From: Epithemia pelagica | Lineage: Eukaryota > Bacillariophyta > Bacillariophyceae > Surirellales > Surirellaceae | DNA: 64,000 nucleotides | Direction of reading: 5' to 3' | Assembly (NCBI GenBank): GCA_946965045.2 | Contig: OX337228.1 | Location: 1,612,001-1,676,000, forward strand | In this document: one piece after another, positions 50,300 to 60,959 of the stretch | How positions within the stretch are numbered: the stretch's first letter is position 1 | How the letters are laid out: each line of letters opens with the position of its first letter | Notes under the pieces: generated by a model | The model's input: the letters and a program-made list of their open reading frames with translations, nothing else | What the model was told of the DNA's origin: nothing | Database searches by the model: none | Translations under genes and position numbers: made by a program

Positions 50300-52383
50300 T
50301 TATTTTGTTTGTTGTTTGGAATAACGCAATACTGCATCGAGTGCTTGCGCAACATCATCCACAAGATCCTGACAGGATTCCACACCGACGGACAATCGAA
50401 TGAGTGAATCGTCAATACCCAGTTGCGCTCGTTGCTCGTCGGGAACAGAAGCATGTGTCATTAGGGATGGACTTTCGGCCAAGGATTCGACTGCTCCCAA
50501 GGATTCCGCCAAGCAAAAGACTCGCAGATTGGTCAGAAAGATGGAGGCTTGTTCACGTCCGCCCACACAGGAGAAGGATACCATGGCACCAAAGCCATGT
50601 TGTTGTCGTTTGGCCAATTCATGTTGTGGATGTGACACCAAACCGGGGTAAATCACCTTTCGTACCGCTGCATGACCACCTTGTTCCAGAAACAAGGCGA
50701 GAGCCATGGCGTTTCTGAATACCAGAAACCAATGGACAGGATTGGAGTGTGAGAGACGGCAGTCATGAGAAAACAACCAGCTACGATTGGCTTACCTTGC
50801 TGCTGCTTCCATACGTAAATGTAGGGTCTTGAGTCCACGGTGGACCAAGAAACAATCAAAGGGAGAAGGGACCGCTCCTGAACAAGTTGTTGTCAGTCTG
50901 TGTCAGTCTGTATCAAGGTGATCACTATGCGTCAAATGCAGTGGAACGTACCGACTCCATTTTGAATGAATCGCAAGGTTTGATACAAGGTGGCGTCATT
51001 GGTACACACCACACCCAAAACAACATCGGAATGACCACCCAAGTATTTGGTGGCAGAATGAACGACGGCATGGGCACCCAAGGACAAGGGACTTTGAAAG
51101 TAGGGAGAACAAAAAGTATTGTCCACCACCAAGTAAATGGAACTACTGCTGTCCTTCTTGTCTTGTTGTTGCTGTTGTTGCTGTTGTTGCTGTCGTCGCT
51201 GCTCATTTTCGGATTCAATGGAGAGGGCAATTTGAGCCATGTCGGTGATTTTCAAGGTTGGATTGGTAGGAGATTCCAGCCATACCAACTAGGTATATAG
51301 ACCCAGAATACAAGATGAACAGGAATGTGCGACAAGAGCGTCCACAAACACGCACCATTGAGAAATAATGTGCAACATCAGAATCCACATTCGTTGCTTT
51401 GGTACTTACTCGTGTCGTATCCCGAAAGGGCAGATTCTGGTTCCGTTCGTCCTTGGGTTTGTCGTAAAGACTCAAATCCACAAATTCCACATGGACATTG
51501 TGTGTCGGTGCCAAGATTCGACGCAAGTATCGTTGTGTCCCTCCATATACATCGTCCATACACAACATGTGATGCTGGTTGGACAATGTTTTGGACGACG
51601 ACGATGCCGAGGGGGAATGCAACAAGACAATGGCTTGTAAGATCGCCGACACGGCGGCACTGCCAGAACTAAAGGCTACGGCAAAGGATGCCTGCTCGGC
51701 TTGAGCCAAGGCTCGTTCCAAGGCACCTCGAGTAGGATTGCCCGTTCGAGCATATTCGTATCCGACTCCCCAACTATTGTCATCCAGTGGAGCAGTGGCT
51801 TGGCCCGGTACAGTTTGTCGAAAGGTGGTGGACAGAGCAATCGGCATCACCACGTGACCAATCCCATTGTCGTCGTTCGTACCATTCTTGTGGTTGTTGC
51901 TTTTGTTCCTGTTGTCGTTGTCATCATGATGGTCGAACGTGTGAATGAACCGGGTACCTTGTCCACGAAAGGGATCTAGAGGGACAGTGCGTGTCAGATT
52001 TTGAATTCCATCGAGTGAGGGGGGAATGGATAAATGGGTACATGACTGAAGGATGACAACAGACACAGTCACGTACCAGCCAAGGCAATCGCGTCGGACA
52101 ATGCGAGGGATGCAGATGAGTGCGAATCACCATCTTCTGTTGTAAGACGTGGCTTTTTGCCATTGCAATTTCGAACAGAAGAAGAAGAAAAGCAGCAGCA
52201 CTCATGTCGTGATACATGCACACTCTGACCAGCAACAGTAAAAGATTCCGGGGATCGACAGACGATGATGCGTAAATCTATGACGATAGAGAAATATATT
52301 AACCAATCGAGAAACCCGAACGGATGGGATGATACACTGTCATCAATCATCCTTTGATGAGAATCCCATTGTGTCATTGTCAA
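50300..52383 (-). CDS. Cystathionine gamma-lyase-type PLP enzyme (5 exons)
   Basis: Splits cystathionine to cysteine, 2-oxobutyrate and ammonia, or is a close relative. Exons: upstream-52077, 51975-51410, 51288-50952, 50877-50796 and 50714-50300. The introns of 101, 121, 74 and 81 bp all have GT-AG ends and restore the frame: IALA-DPFRGQG, DTTR-LVWLESPTNP, QNGV-GAVPSPFD and AAAR-NAMALALF. Family motifs are YEYARTGNPTRGALE, then FSSGSAAVSAIL, VVDNTFCSPY, SATKYLGGHSD with the PLP lysine, and LAESLGAVESLAE...MTHASVP near the end. Cystathionine gamma-synthase is the main alternative. The start is uncertain: exon 1 is open to 52383 with Met at 52383 and 52350, but the first supported part is KKPRLTTEDG. 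Exon 3 carries a poly-Gln run. Confidence 0.85.
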
Positions 52384-52657
52384 CGATCTGCCCCGTTCTC
52401 ATTCATCATCCAGAAGAGGTGTCAAAAACTGATGGGTCGGATGCAAATTTCGGCAGGAAGATATCGGTCGTTTAAAGGTCGCGTTAACTTGTCACGCATA
52501 ATTTGCGCGACCCTGGATTCGGCCTTTGCACCCGGATCAACACAACAAAGGAGGAGGACGACGGGACGATGATCATGGGCAAATGATCCACTGCAGCAGT
52601 ATCGTCCTGTCCTAGGAGTCTCATTGTCAGTAGCAGAACCACTCCTGCGCAAAAACC

Positions 52658-54685
52658 ATGGTCCTAGCTACTCGAGCGGCGTATTTAAATCGGATTCGAC
52701 GGGCCTTTTTGTTGCGTGTCCATCCCGATCGATTTCGCACCCAATCGGCACAGATTCAACAAGGACAAGCGCAATTGGTTCAAGCCTTATCCAATCGATT
52801 GGATCAAGTCGATGTGCAACAATGGACGACAATGGCAGCGACGACGACGACGACGACAAGTCCCAACTGGATCCAACACCCGAGAGAATCATCGGCGGCG
52901 GCCAAGAATTCGTATCCCTATGTCATGGAACAACGAGATGGAAGTTTGTTTCAAGGACAATTGCTCTTGACCAATCAACGATCCGTCCCTGATATTTTGC
53001 AAGACATGATTCAAGCTCTACAACGGTGTGGTGCCACTCTTCCACCTCCACCAGCATCACCCACAGTTGGTTCCTCCATACCGACGGAACCAAACAACAA
53101 CAACAACAACAGTACTTCTTCTTCTTCTTCGAACCATCCTCACGAAAACAACAAACAGACGGCCACTCCCCATGACGGTTCGGCATTCATAGACCGGTAC
53201 AATATCGTGTCGAATCAAGGACGCGATTTAGGCCACTTTGTTCAACGATTGGTCATGCCAGTTGATGGAACGACACACAGCAGCAGCAGCAACAAGACCA
53301 TTCCGAACAATGGCTGCTTGTGGGACCAAGTACGCTCCCGTCGCATGGCCCGAACCCATGCTCAAGCGGCTGCCCTACAAGTTCGACGTTTGTATCAGTT
53401 TCAAGCGGTCGATGCCGTATCGCTACTGGGATGGTCCTCTTCGACCGTGACCATGCTCTTGAAACGATTGTTGGAATTGCATCATGAACATGGCGGTGGT
53501 GGTAGTACTGGTAGTAGCCACAGTTGTCACGACCACCAGGAACAAAAGCAACCAGAAGGACAGCCAGAGCCAAGGCCACGAAAATTATTGATGCCTTCGT
53601 TTTATCCACTTCGACTCGTCTTTTCACCCTCGTGCAATGTGGCGGTGGAAACAACGACAAACAGCATCTCCAGTACTCCGTCACATCCAGACAGTGGTAC
53701 TACAAGACACACGGCGACAAACACTGCCAGTGATTCGTCGAAACCCCGGCCCCAAACCGAGTCATCCTTCTCCTCCTCCTTGGATATCTTTGGTGGAATT
53801 TTGTATTTGCATCCCTCGTCCACCACGTTGCAATGGCTGGATATTCTGAACCATGCCGTAACACCGGAACGGTTGCAACAAGTTGTGGAACATAAACGTC
53901 AACTAGAGGGGTACCAACGGGACTTGTTGCAACACTGCAATTGGAAAGTTGTCAAGGGCTTTACCTGTACTAGTGCCGACTATTTCCATGTCGTCCAGCA
54001 CTTGTGGCGCGAGTCCATCCAACGTCCGCGTCCAGAACAAGAACACTCGCAAGTCGAAGATGGTTCCCCCAAAGACGCGTCGACTCCCACTTCAGCGACT
54101 GGGACGCCTGCGCCACAGTCCTCTTCTTCTTGTTCGTTTTCGTCGAGATCACTGTGGGTACCTCAAGATCCTTTGGAGATCAAGGTGGAAGCCTCCAACG
54201 CGCTGAGTCGAACCACACCACAACCGACCAGAGAAGCCTTTTCGCAAGCACAACGATTTGTCACAGTCACACGAGAAGGAACCTTGGTCGTTTCATCGCA
54301 CTCTCTGAAAACGACGCATCTGGTGGAATGGTTGGTTCGATTGGCTCCCACCGCACGGGAACGGCAGACGCGGTATCAGGCTCAAAAAGACAAGTATCGG
54401 ATCGTGGCACAAGACATTCAATCTCAATTGGGCTTGTCCCGACCCGTCCATGCCACGGGCGTAGTGACGTTGGATGATTATTGGGCCAGTTTGCAACGCT
54501 TGCAAACGCACTTGTCGTCGTCGTCGTCATCATCATCATCTCCCACAACTCCAACGACCGCATGGACCTGGCAACAAATCTTGCAGCAAGGATTGGCGGG
54601 CAATGCCTTGTCCATTACCGGGTCGGGCCATTTTTGTCATTTGGGCGATGATGGATCTGTCATTATACCACATGATTGGAAATAA
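52658..54685 (+). CDS. TCAIM-like protein with J-domain-like N-terminus (DUF4460/DUF4461)
   Basis: 675 aa, single exon. The N-terminus MVLATRAAYLNRIRRAFLLRVHPDRF contains an HPD motif as in J domains and an arginine-rich helix suited to mitochondrial import. Both are typical of the TCAIM family (DUF4460 followed by DUF4461). The rest is low-complexity inserts (Ser, Asn, Thr runs) between conserved-looking blocks such as LQVRRLYQFQAVDAVSLLGW and ILYLHPSSTTLQWLDILNH. The C-terminus ends GHFCHLGDDGSVIIPHDWK. In animals TCAIM is mitochondrial and tunes 2-oxoglutarate dehydrogenase levels; transfer of that role to diatoms is inference. It diverges from the cystathionine gamma-lyase-like gene. Confidence 0.75.
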   Translation: MVLATRAAYLNRIRRAFLLRVHPDRFRTQSAQIQQGQAQLVQALSNRLDQVDVQQWTTMAATTTTTTSPNWIQHPRESSAAAKNSYPYVMEQRDGSLFQGQLLLTNQRSVPDILQDMIQALQRCGATLPPPPASPTVGSSIPTEPNNNNNNSTSSSSSNHPHENNKQTATPHDGSAFIDRYNIVSNQGRDLGHFVQRLVMPVDGTTHSSSSNKTIPNNGCLWDQVRSRRMARTHAQAAALQVRRLYQFQAVDAVSLLGWSSSTVTMLLKRLLELHHEHGGGGSTGSSHSCHDHQEQKQPEGQPEPRPRKLLMPSFYPLRLVFSPSCNVAVETTTNSISSTPSHPDSGTTRHTATNTASDSSKPRPQTESSFSSSLDIFGGILYLHPSSTTLQWLDILNHAVTPERLQQVVEHKRQLEGYQRDLLQHCNWKVVKGFTCTSADYFHVVQHLWRESIQRPRPEQEHSQVEDGSPKDASTPTSATGTPAPQSSSSCSFSSRSLWVPQDPLEIKVEASNALSRTTPQPTREAFSQAQRFVTVTREGTLVVSSHSLKTTHLVEWLVRLAPTARERQTRYQAQKDKYRIVAQDIQSQLGLSRPVHATGVVTLDDYWASLQRLQTHLSSSSSSSSSPTTPTTAWTWQQILQQGLAGNALSITGSGHFCHLGDDGSVIIPHDWK

Positions 54686-54892
54686 AGTGGAAAACAGGAT
54701 AACAGGGGGATTAGGGATGATGTACGAATCCAAAGAATGGAGTGAAAACAGCATGACCGGGGAGATTTTGGATGGTGTACGAGAATGCAAAATAGAGTAT
54801 GAGAATAGTTCTGTGAAACTAGTGATAGATTGAGACACGTATGTGGACTAAAACCAGGGGTGATCGTATATATGCTAATGAGTTTGGTTCTT

Positions 54893-55708
54893 TTAATCCA
54901 ACTGCATTCGTTTCAAGCAGCCATACAATTTACTTTCATTGTCACGACGTTTGAACAATTTGGTCAATTTCGTTTCCTTCTTGGGTCCATCTGTGGCAAT
55001 TAATTGTCCCTTGTAATCAAAACCTTCCATAAGTGCCAGCGTCGACTTTTTGTCCACCCCTCGTTGCAAGACATCCGCCATGCAAGAATCGGTGGCACGT
55101 TTGGGAATGTCGCAAATACGGTAATAAAATGCCTTGGGTCGTTGTGGTTGTTTCGGTTCGGCTCGTGGACGACGACTAATTTCAATAAATTTCTCCATTC
55201 GCATACGATCGTCATCGGTCAAGCCCACCAAATGCTTCTTGACAAAACTTTCATCCACTTGTTCAAAGCCACCCAACAGGTTACTTTTCCAGGACAATTT
55301 GTCCGTGGAACTTGCACCACCACGCAACCTCAAGACCAAATGCAAGGTGGCGTCGTCTCCGACATTGTAATCGTCCAAGGTTTTGGAATCTTGCAATTGT
55401 TGTCCACCAAAAATCAATCGTTGTTGTTCCGGTGGAATCCCTTCTTTTTCGGAAATTTTGGCCTTGACATCTTCAATCGATTCGCCTTCTTCGACTTCGA
55501 TCGAGACAGTTTTTCCGGTCAAGGTTTTGACAAACAATTGCATACCACCTCGTGGCATGTTCAAGACCGACGACACGCCGGTAGTGGAGGATTCTATCGG
55601 AAGGACGCGTCCTCGATGCACCGACGAAAACGGGAGGCGAACACCATGGCACAAGGTCACTGCTGCTGCTACAATAACGAACGTGGCGTGGAAGTTTCTC
55701 AAGTTCAT
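54893..55708 (-). CDS. Plastid ubiquitin-like protein with signal peptide (SELMA, PUBL-type)
   Basis: 271 aa from Met at 55708. A signal peptide is clear ([21 protein letters not shown]), followed by a basic, hydroxylated transit-like segment ([12 protein letters not shown]) without an aromatic residue at +1. In diatoms this directs proteins to the periplastidal compartment rather than the stroma. A near-complete ubiquitin domain follows ([20 protein letters not shown] to [10 protein letters not shown]), then a C-terminal extension of about 130 residues after the di-glycine. Ubiquitin-like proteins of SELMA are attached to preproteins crossing the second outermost plastid membrane. The extension must be cut for conjugation. 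A general fusion protein of ubiquitin is the alternative, but the targeting presequence argues against it. Confidence 0.85.
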   Translation of the reverse strand: MNLRNFHATFVIVAAAVTLCHGVRLPFSSVHRGRVLPIESSTTGVSSVLNMPRGGMQLFVKTLTGKTVSIEVEEGESIEDVKAKISEKEGIPPEQQRLIFGGQQLQDSKTLDDYNVGDDATLHLVLRLRGGASSTDKLSWKSNLLGGFEQVDESFVKKHLVGLTDDDRMRMEKFIEISRRPRAEPKQPQRPKAFYYRICDIPKRATDSCMADVLQRGVDKKSTLALMEGFDYKGQLIATDGPKKETKLTKLFKRRDNESKLYGCLKRMQLD

Positions 55709-56120
55709 TATATCTGGTTGTTGGTATGTTTCGTCCTGGTCGGTGTATACGTTCGATGGTGTTTTCCTTCGAGAGTTGCTCCTGTTCAAGATGATGTATC
55801 CCAGATTTCGATGATGATACGAGTGTGACATGTGTCCACGTGGAACATTTTTTGCCTGGCCCAATCGTGTGTCCGGTTGCGCGACCGATTGGCGGCAATT
55901 TCTCCACGTGTCCACAGCACAATTCATCGTCCATCCCATCATTTTGTTGTGTCATCATCATCATCACCATCAACCATCAACATCTCACCATTTTACGCCC
56001 TCCTCCTCACACACAAAATGAAACGAAGGACATGACTGTATAGTGCGGAACGACAACGACCACCGTGTGCCTTGAGTATTCCTAAAGAAGAAGAAGAAGA
56101 AAAAGCAAGGCAATCTGTTT

Positions 56121-57941
56121 GTGAACGACAATATGACCGACTCTCCTCTTCCACAAAGTCGACGACGACGACGATCCAAACGGATCAAACAAGACGATTG
56201 GACACCCGACACCCCGAAGGACAACTTTGGCGGCAAGACGACGCGGAATGGTACGCAGGTCCGTTCCAAGACGACAACAACGACTGCACGAAAAAAGCGG
56301 GCCAGTCTGGCCTTGCAAAAACATGGCGGCGATTCCTCCTCGTCGAGTGGAGGCCTCCAAGCCTTGTTGCCCTCCGTGATTGGTGTCTTGATTTTGGCCT
56401 ATGGCGTCATGGCCAAAATGGGATTTCGTGGACGAGCGACTGTGGCGGGGATTGATTTGGGTACCACCAACAGTGTGGTATGTGTACAAGCACCGGCCAA
56501 GGGTGTCGGTGTCATTGACTGCATTCCGGATGTGGCCACGGACAGACCCATTGTTCCTTCGGTAGTGTCCTTTTTGGAACCACCGCTACGACCGGTGGGA
56601 CCCAAATCCAAAACACCCAGTCGATTGCATCCGCATCCTTCCGCCGTTGTGGTAGGACACGCCGCCAAACATCGGATTGACACGCATCCCCATTCCACGG
56701 TGTACAATGCCAAACGTGTCTTGGGACGACCGACACAGGATGAAGCCATTGCTCAATTGCAACACGAGGTTGAATTTGCCATTGTCGCACAAGAACAAGA
56801 GGCCAGTGACAACGGTGTCGTATTTGAAATTCCCTACGATCATGGGGAAGCCCTGCGGGTGCCACCCGAACAAGTGGGCTCCTACGTGGTTCATCATTTG
56901 ATGCAAATGACGCGACAATTTTTGGGACACGACAATGTCCAACAGGCTGTCATTTGTGTACCGGCCAAATTCAATGCCTATCAACGACAACAAACAGCCC
57001 TGGCCTTTCAACAAGCGGGCATTACCGTCGTACGAACGTTGGAAGAACCCACGGCAGCGGCCTTGGCCTACGGCTTGCATCGCAAGGAGGGTGTCGATTT
57101 TATATTGGTGTACGATTTTGGTGGTGGAACCTTGGATGTCTCGTTGCTCCAAGTCTCGCAAGGGGGGTATGTTGATGTCATGGGCAGTGATGGCGACGAT
57201 CGGTTGGGTGGAGCTGATTTTGATGCTGCCGTGGCCCATTATTGGCTAGAAGAACAACCCAATGCACAACATGATGGAGTCGTTCAAGCTGTTGCCGATG
57301 CGCTCCATCACATTGTGCAAGTACAGGAAGAACATTCAGAAAACCAACGACGACAACAACAACAACGACGACGTACCGAGTCGTCCTCGTTGATGGAGTT
57401 GGAGCAACGATTGGCCGAAACGTGTCCGGCCGTGGAACAAATACCGCTATGTACTGCCTCCTCCTTTCATACCTTGGCCGAACAAGTGAAAATTCAATTG
57501 TCCAGTCAATATGCGCAACAATTGGAGGAGACCAGCAATCGGGGCGACGAACAAGATATGGTCGTACAAGCCACGTGTTTGGGACTAGGAAGGGATTCTA
57601 CCTGGGATCCTTCTTCGTCGTCATCCTCTTCCTCCTCATTTTCATCCGTTTTGTCTCACTTTTGTGACCATTTACAACCCGTGACCTTGAGTTTGTCCTT
57701 GTCGGAATACAATGTGGCCGTACAACCCTTGTTGGATCGATCCAGTCTACCGGTCCAACGGTTGTTGGAGGAATTGGATGTCCCCATTGACGAAATTGAC
57801 GAAGTCGTCTTGGTGGGTGGAACCAGTCGCATGCCTCACATTCGAGCCTTGGTCCGACAAGCCTTGCCCTCGGCCACCTTGAATACCCACATTGATCCCG
57901 ATTTGACCGTCGCCTACGGTGCGGCCTCAGTGATTGATTAA
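56121..57941 (+). CDS. HSPA13/STCH-like Hsp70 ATPase domain protein
   Basis: 606 aa. The N-terminus is basic (SRRRRRSKR), followed by one hydrophobic anchor (GGLQALLPSVIGVLILAYGVM). The Hsp70 ATPase domain then begins at AGIDLGTTNSVVCV (about 112), with VPAKFNAYQRQQTALAFQQAG, VYDFGGGTLDVSLLQV, and VLVGGTSRMPHIRALV near the end. The protein stops right after AYGAASVID, so it lacks the peptide-binding domain. This matches HSPA13 (STCH), a microsome-associated truncated Hsp70. An insert of Gln/Arg/Ser runs (about 410-520) interrupts subdomain II. ATP binding is likely; peptide holding is not. It starts 413 bp from the divergent ubiquitin-like gene. Confidence 0.85.
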   Translation: MNDNMTDSPLPQSRRRRRSKRIKQDDWTPDTPKDNFGGKTTRNGTQVRSKTTTTTARKKRASLALQKHGGDSSSSSGGLQALLPSVIGVLILAYGVMAKMGFRGRATVAGIDLGTTNSVVCVQAPAKGVGVIDCIPDVATDRPIVPSVVSFLEPPLRPVGPKSKTPSRLHPHPSAVVVGHAAKHRIDTHPHSTVYNAKRVLGRPTQDEAIAQLQHEVEFAIVAQEQEASDNGVVFEIPYDHGEALRVPPEQVGSYVVHHLMQMTRQFLGHDNVQQAVICVPAKFNAYQRQQTALAFQQAGITVVRTLEEPTAAALAYGLHRKEGVDFILVYDFGGGTLDVSLLQVSQGGYVDVMGSDGDDRLGGADFDAAVAHYWLEEQPNAQHDGVVQAVADALHHIVQVQEEHSENQRRQQQQRRRTESSSLMELEQRLAETCPAVEQIPLCTASSFHTLAEQVKIQLSSQYAQQLEETSNRGDEQDMVVQATCLGLGRDSTWDPSSSSSSSSSFSSVLSHFCDHLQPVTLSLSLSEYNVAVQPLLDRSSLPVQRLLEELDVPIDEIDEVVLVGGTSRMPHIRALVRQALPSATLNTHIDPDLTVAYGAASVID

Positions 57942-58329
57942 TCCACACAGCTAGAGGACGACGTTCCTCACCACAGTTTCGGGTAGTAAAGCAATCCGTT
58001 TCTTCAATTGGATCCGGTCCGTCAGTAGAATAACAGTTGGTATCTGTGGTAACCAATCTCTCTTCCTTTTCGAACCAATGCGTAGACGAATAGGAGTAGG
58101 AGTGAGTTACTTCATAGGAGTACGTCGTCTAGCTAGAGAGGCTAACCATAGTAGCAATTGGGACGATGCGATACATAATAGTGCGAAGTCTGTCCATCTA
58201 TCCTCTTCTGTTTTCGTTTGTGATATTGGCCATGGAATGAGGCATGCTGAGGAGAAAATGAGAGAAGAACGACGGTAGTGTCGAATTGAGGCACGTACTC
58301 GCGAGAGAGGAAAAGACGAGAAGAGGAGA
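57942..58329. other. Intergenic with AGGAGTA motifs
   Basis: GAATAGGAGTAGGAGTGAG and CATAGGAGTACGTC occur at 58089-58126, followed by CTAGCTAGAG. Otherwise nothing is recognised. Confidence 0.45.
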
Positions 58330-60231
58330 ATGGAACGAAATGCTTTGCATCATCGATTGGGCAACAACCGGGACCATGCCAACAACGAAGACGACGAAGT
58401 ACCTGATCGGCTGGCTGACCACAACCACGATGAGGTGGATCATTTGAGATCCTTGGATCAGGTTCTGGAAGAGGCCTCCTCACGAACCTCCAACACCATT
58501 TCTTTAGATCCATCAGAGGAATCCTCCACGAGATGCTTCCCATATTCCCTAGAAGCCTGGAGGTACTGGCGAATCTTTGTTGCCTTGGGGATTTGCAATG
58601 CCTCGGATGCCTCCGAAATTTTGTGTCTCGCCTATGTTCTGGCTAATGGTCCTTTTCAAATGCAAATGTTGAATTCGACTGCCTGGAGAGCCAGCTTGTT
58701 GGCCTCTCTCGTCTTTGCTGGCATGTTGATGGGTGGCCTCCTCGTGGCCCTGGTGGGCGATTCCTCTCACGCAACGTGTTCCAAACGTGGAGGTCGACGG
58801 GGGGTCTTGTTGCAGGGGTTGACCTTGAATGCTATTTCTGGAATCTTGGCCGCGTTGGTGGCACCCAATGTGGGCTGGCTGTGCGTGTTTCGTTTCCTCG
58901 GTGGTGTGGGCATTGGATCTTCCATTCCTCCCATGTTTACACTCTGTGCCGAATTGGCTCCAGCTCGAGATCGAGGATTTTGGGGATCCTGGGTGGCTAG
59001 TTTTTGGTTGGTGGGAAGCTTGTTTGTCGCTCTTGTTGCCTGGCCGGTTCTCGGTACCTCAAAATTCTGGTGGTGGGAGCATCACGATCATTCCTATGCA
59101 TGGCGGGTGCTGATCTTGATTTGTACTTTCCCCAGTGTGTTGGGATTAACCTTGGTCCGTCTGTTTGTTCCGGAATCTCCACGATATCTAGCACTTCATG
59201 GTCAACCACAAGAGGCTGTGGAGGTGGTGCATCACATTACCACCCATTGCTTGCAGTCAAGCTGTCGACCCTGGACACTGGAGGAGGCGATGCACCACTA
59301 TGTCATTCCCTCTTCGTCGTCTTCATTGTTGGATTCAACCGCCTCTCTAGATGCTGGGAACGATCACATTCGAACAAGGACGGTGGGCATGGCGGGTGTG
59401 CTTGGCTCATTGGTAGTCTTGTACGACACTCCACGTCTCAAAGGAACGACATGGGCATTGCAAGGGATTTGGTTTTCTCTTTCCTTTGCCAGTTATGGTC
59501 TTTCGACGTGGATAAACACCTTGTTTGTGCAAGTTCAACTCCAAAATATCTATTGGAACGCTCTTTTGTTTGCGGCGTCGAGCTTTCCTGGCAATATCCT
59601 AAGTACAATTCTTTTGGATCGATGGGGAAGAAAGACTGTGTTGGTGACAAGTCTTTTGGCATCCACCTTGTCACTGTTGCTCTTTGCCTACATTGTTCAT
59701 GTGGTGGCACACCAACAAGATTCATCCAACGCCTCTGCAGAAGACTCCTCTTCGGCTACGTCGTCGTCCTCGTCATTTATTTTCTTGAAGCGATGGATTG
59801 TTGGGTCGGCCTGTGCCTTTCAGTGTTGTACAATAATTGCCTGGAATACGTTGGCTGTCGTGACGCCCGAACTCTATCCCACCATGGTACGGAATTCCGG
59901 TACGGCCCTGTGTGGTGCCAGCGGTCGTGTGGGTGCCATGGTGGCTCAAATTACCAATGGATTTACCGTCCACAAACCTGCACTGTTGTTGACGATTTCG
60001 GCAGCTACACTCTTGTTTGGAACGGTTGTACCATTTGGACTTCCTGATAAGACACGGCAAGGGGTGGAGGACCGCATTCAAATCGCCACACTCTCTACTA
60101 GCGAAGACGGTGGCCCGGATGAGGAACCAGACACTATGGTCACTGAGGAGGATCAAAACCACAACTCGGCGACTCTCGACCTCCACCATACACCCGACAG
60201 CTACCAGCAAAGCCGCCAGATTGTCTCATGA
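58330..60231 (+). CDS. MFS transporter (sugar/SV2-like)
   Basis: 633 aa. A 75-residue acidic N-terminal tail precedes 12 likely membrane helices. Helix 1 is IFVALGICNASDASEILCLA. The loop between helices 2 and 3 has ALVGDSSHATCSKRGGRRGVLLQG, an expanded form of the GDxxGRR signature. Helix 4 region reads VFRFLGGVGIGSSIPP. The middle loop contains LFVPESPRYLALHGQPQEA, the PESPR motif of sugar/SV2-type carriers. Helix 8 onward has LDRWGRKTVLVTS, then ELYPTMVRNSGTALCGASGRVGAM. Substrate unknown: a sugar, organic cation or inorganic ion are all possible. Cellular membrane unknown; no plastid presequence. Confidence 0.88.
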   Translation: MERNALHHRLGNNRDHANNEDDEVPDRLADHNHDEVDHLRSLDQVLEEASSRTSNTISLDPSEESSTRCFPYSLEAWRYWRIFVALGICNASDASEILCLAYVLANGPFQMQMLNSTAWRASLLASLVFAGMLMGGLLVALVGDSSHATCSKRGGRRGVLLQGLTLNAISGILAALVAPNVGWLCVFRFLGGVGIGSSIPPMFTLCAELAPARDRGFWGSWVASFWLVGSLFVALVAWPVLGTSKFWWWEHHDHSYAWRVLILICTFPSVLGLTLVRLFVPESPRYLALHGQPQEAVEVVHHITTHCLQSSCRPWTLEEAMHHYVIPSSSSSLLDSTASLDAGNDHIRTRTVGMAGVLGSLVVLYDTPRLKGTTWALQGIWFSLSFASYGLSTWINTLFVQVQLQNIYWNALLFAASSFPGNILSTILLDRWGRKTVLVTSLLASTLSLLLFAYIVHVVAHQQDSSNASAEDSSSATSSSSSFIFLKRWIVGSACAFQCCTIIAWNTLAVVTPELYPTMVRNSGTALCGASGRVGAMVAQITNGFTVHKPALLLTISAATLLFGTVVPFGLPDKTRQGVEDRIQIATLSTSEDGGPDEEPDTMVTEEDQNHNSATLDLHHTPDSYQQSRQIVS

Positions 60232-60524
60232 TGATCGTTACCTATGCGGACAACCCATTCAGAAGAACGTACATAACATGAACACAAACACAGGTCATTC
60301 ATAGCATATAAGCTATTGGAGTAGATAGGAGTAGTAGATACTCTTAGGAGCCGCTTTGGCAACAAATGCGCCCTCGGGGGTATACCTAGCTACCCCGATG
60401 TAGTCCGTCCATCGTCCGTACCCTTTGCAGTTGGGTTTTCGCTTCTTTTCTCATTTCAACAAACCATTGTTATTTGTGGAATCCCTCTGCCTCCAACAAA
60501 CGCAACAAGAAAACTGTTCTCAAC

Positions 60525-60959
60525 ATGAGTTACCACGACGATTATATGGACGACCGTGCTGAAGAGGAGGAGGAAGAAGATGCCCCGGCACAGCAGGTGG
60601 TAGAGTTAATGAATGCTTCGGTTCCGGAACGCATCAAGGACATTCGTGCCTGCAAGCGATGTGGTTTACTCAAGACCTTGGGTCAATTCATTGAACATGG
60701 ATGTGAAAATTGCCCCTTTTTGAACATGGCTGAAGAAGGTTCCCAGCAAGTGGCGAGATGTACCACAGCCTTTTTCGAAGGACAAATTGCTGTCATGGAT
60801 CCTCGCGATAGCTGGGCGGCCAAATGGATTCGCGTCGATGCCTATTTGCCGGGTGTCTATGCCATTGTTGTGACGGGTCAATTTGATCGAGAAATTGAAG
60901 AAGATTTGGAAAATCAGGGCATTCGATGGCGGTGTCGGCCGTCAACGGCATCCTCTTAA
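60525..60959 (+). CDS. SPT4: Transcription elongation factor Spt4
   Basis: 144 aa from Met at 60525 (MSYHDDYMDD). The frame is open 17 codons further upstream without a better start. The zinc finger is CKRCGLLKTLGQFIEHGCENCPFL (paired CxxC, 4 cysteines). FFEGQIAVMDPRDSWAAKWIRV and LPGVYAIVV follow, both characteristic of Spt4. Spt4 joins Spt5 to form DSIF, which travels with RNA polymerase II and supports elongation. The acidic N-terminal tail is longer than in yeast or human Spt4. Single exon. Confidence 0.93.
   Translation: MSYHDDYMDDRAEEEEEEDAPAQQVVELMNASVPERIKDIRACKRCGLLKTLGQFIEHGCENCPFLNMAEEGSQQVARCTTAFFEGQIAVMDPRDSWAAKWIRVDAYLPGVYAIVVTGQFDREIEEDLENQGIRWRCRPSTASS

Noticed and set aside
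55004-55828. 274-aa plus-strand open frame
   Set aside because: Antisense to the ubiquitin-like gene, no recognisable features.
59004-60047. 347-aa plus-strand open frame
   Set aside because: Overlaps the MFS transporter in another frame; cysteine-rich nonsense typical of shifted reading of hydrophobic codons.
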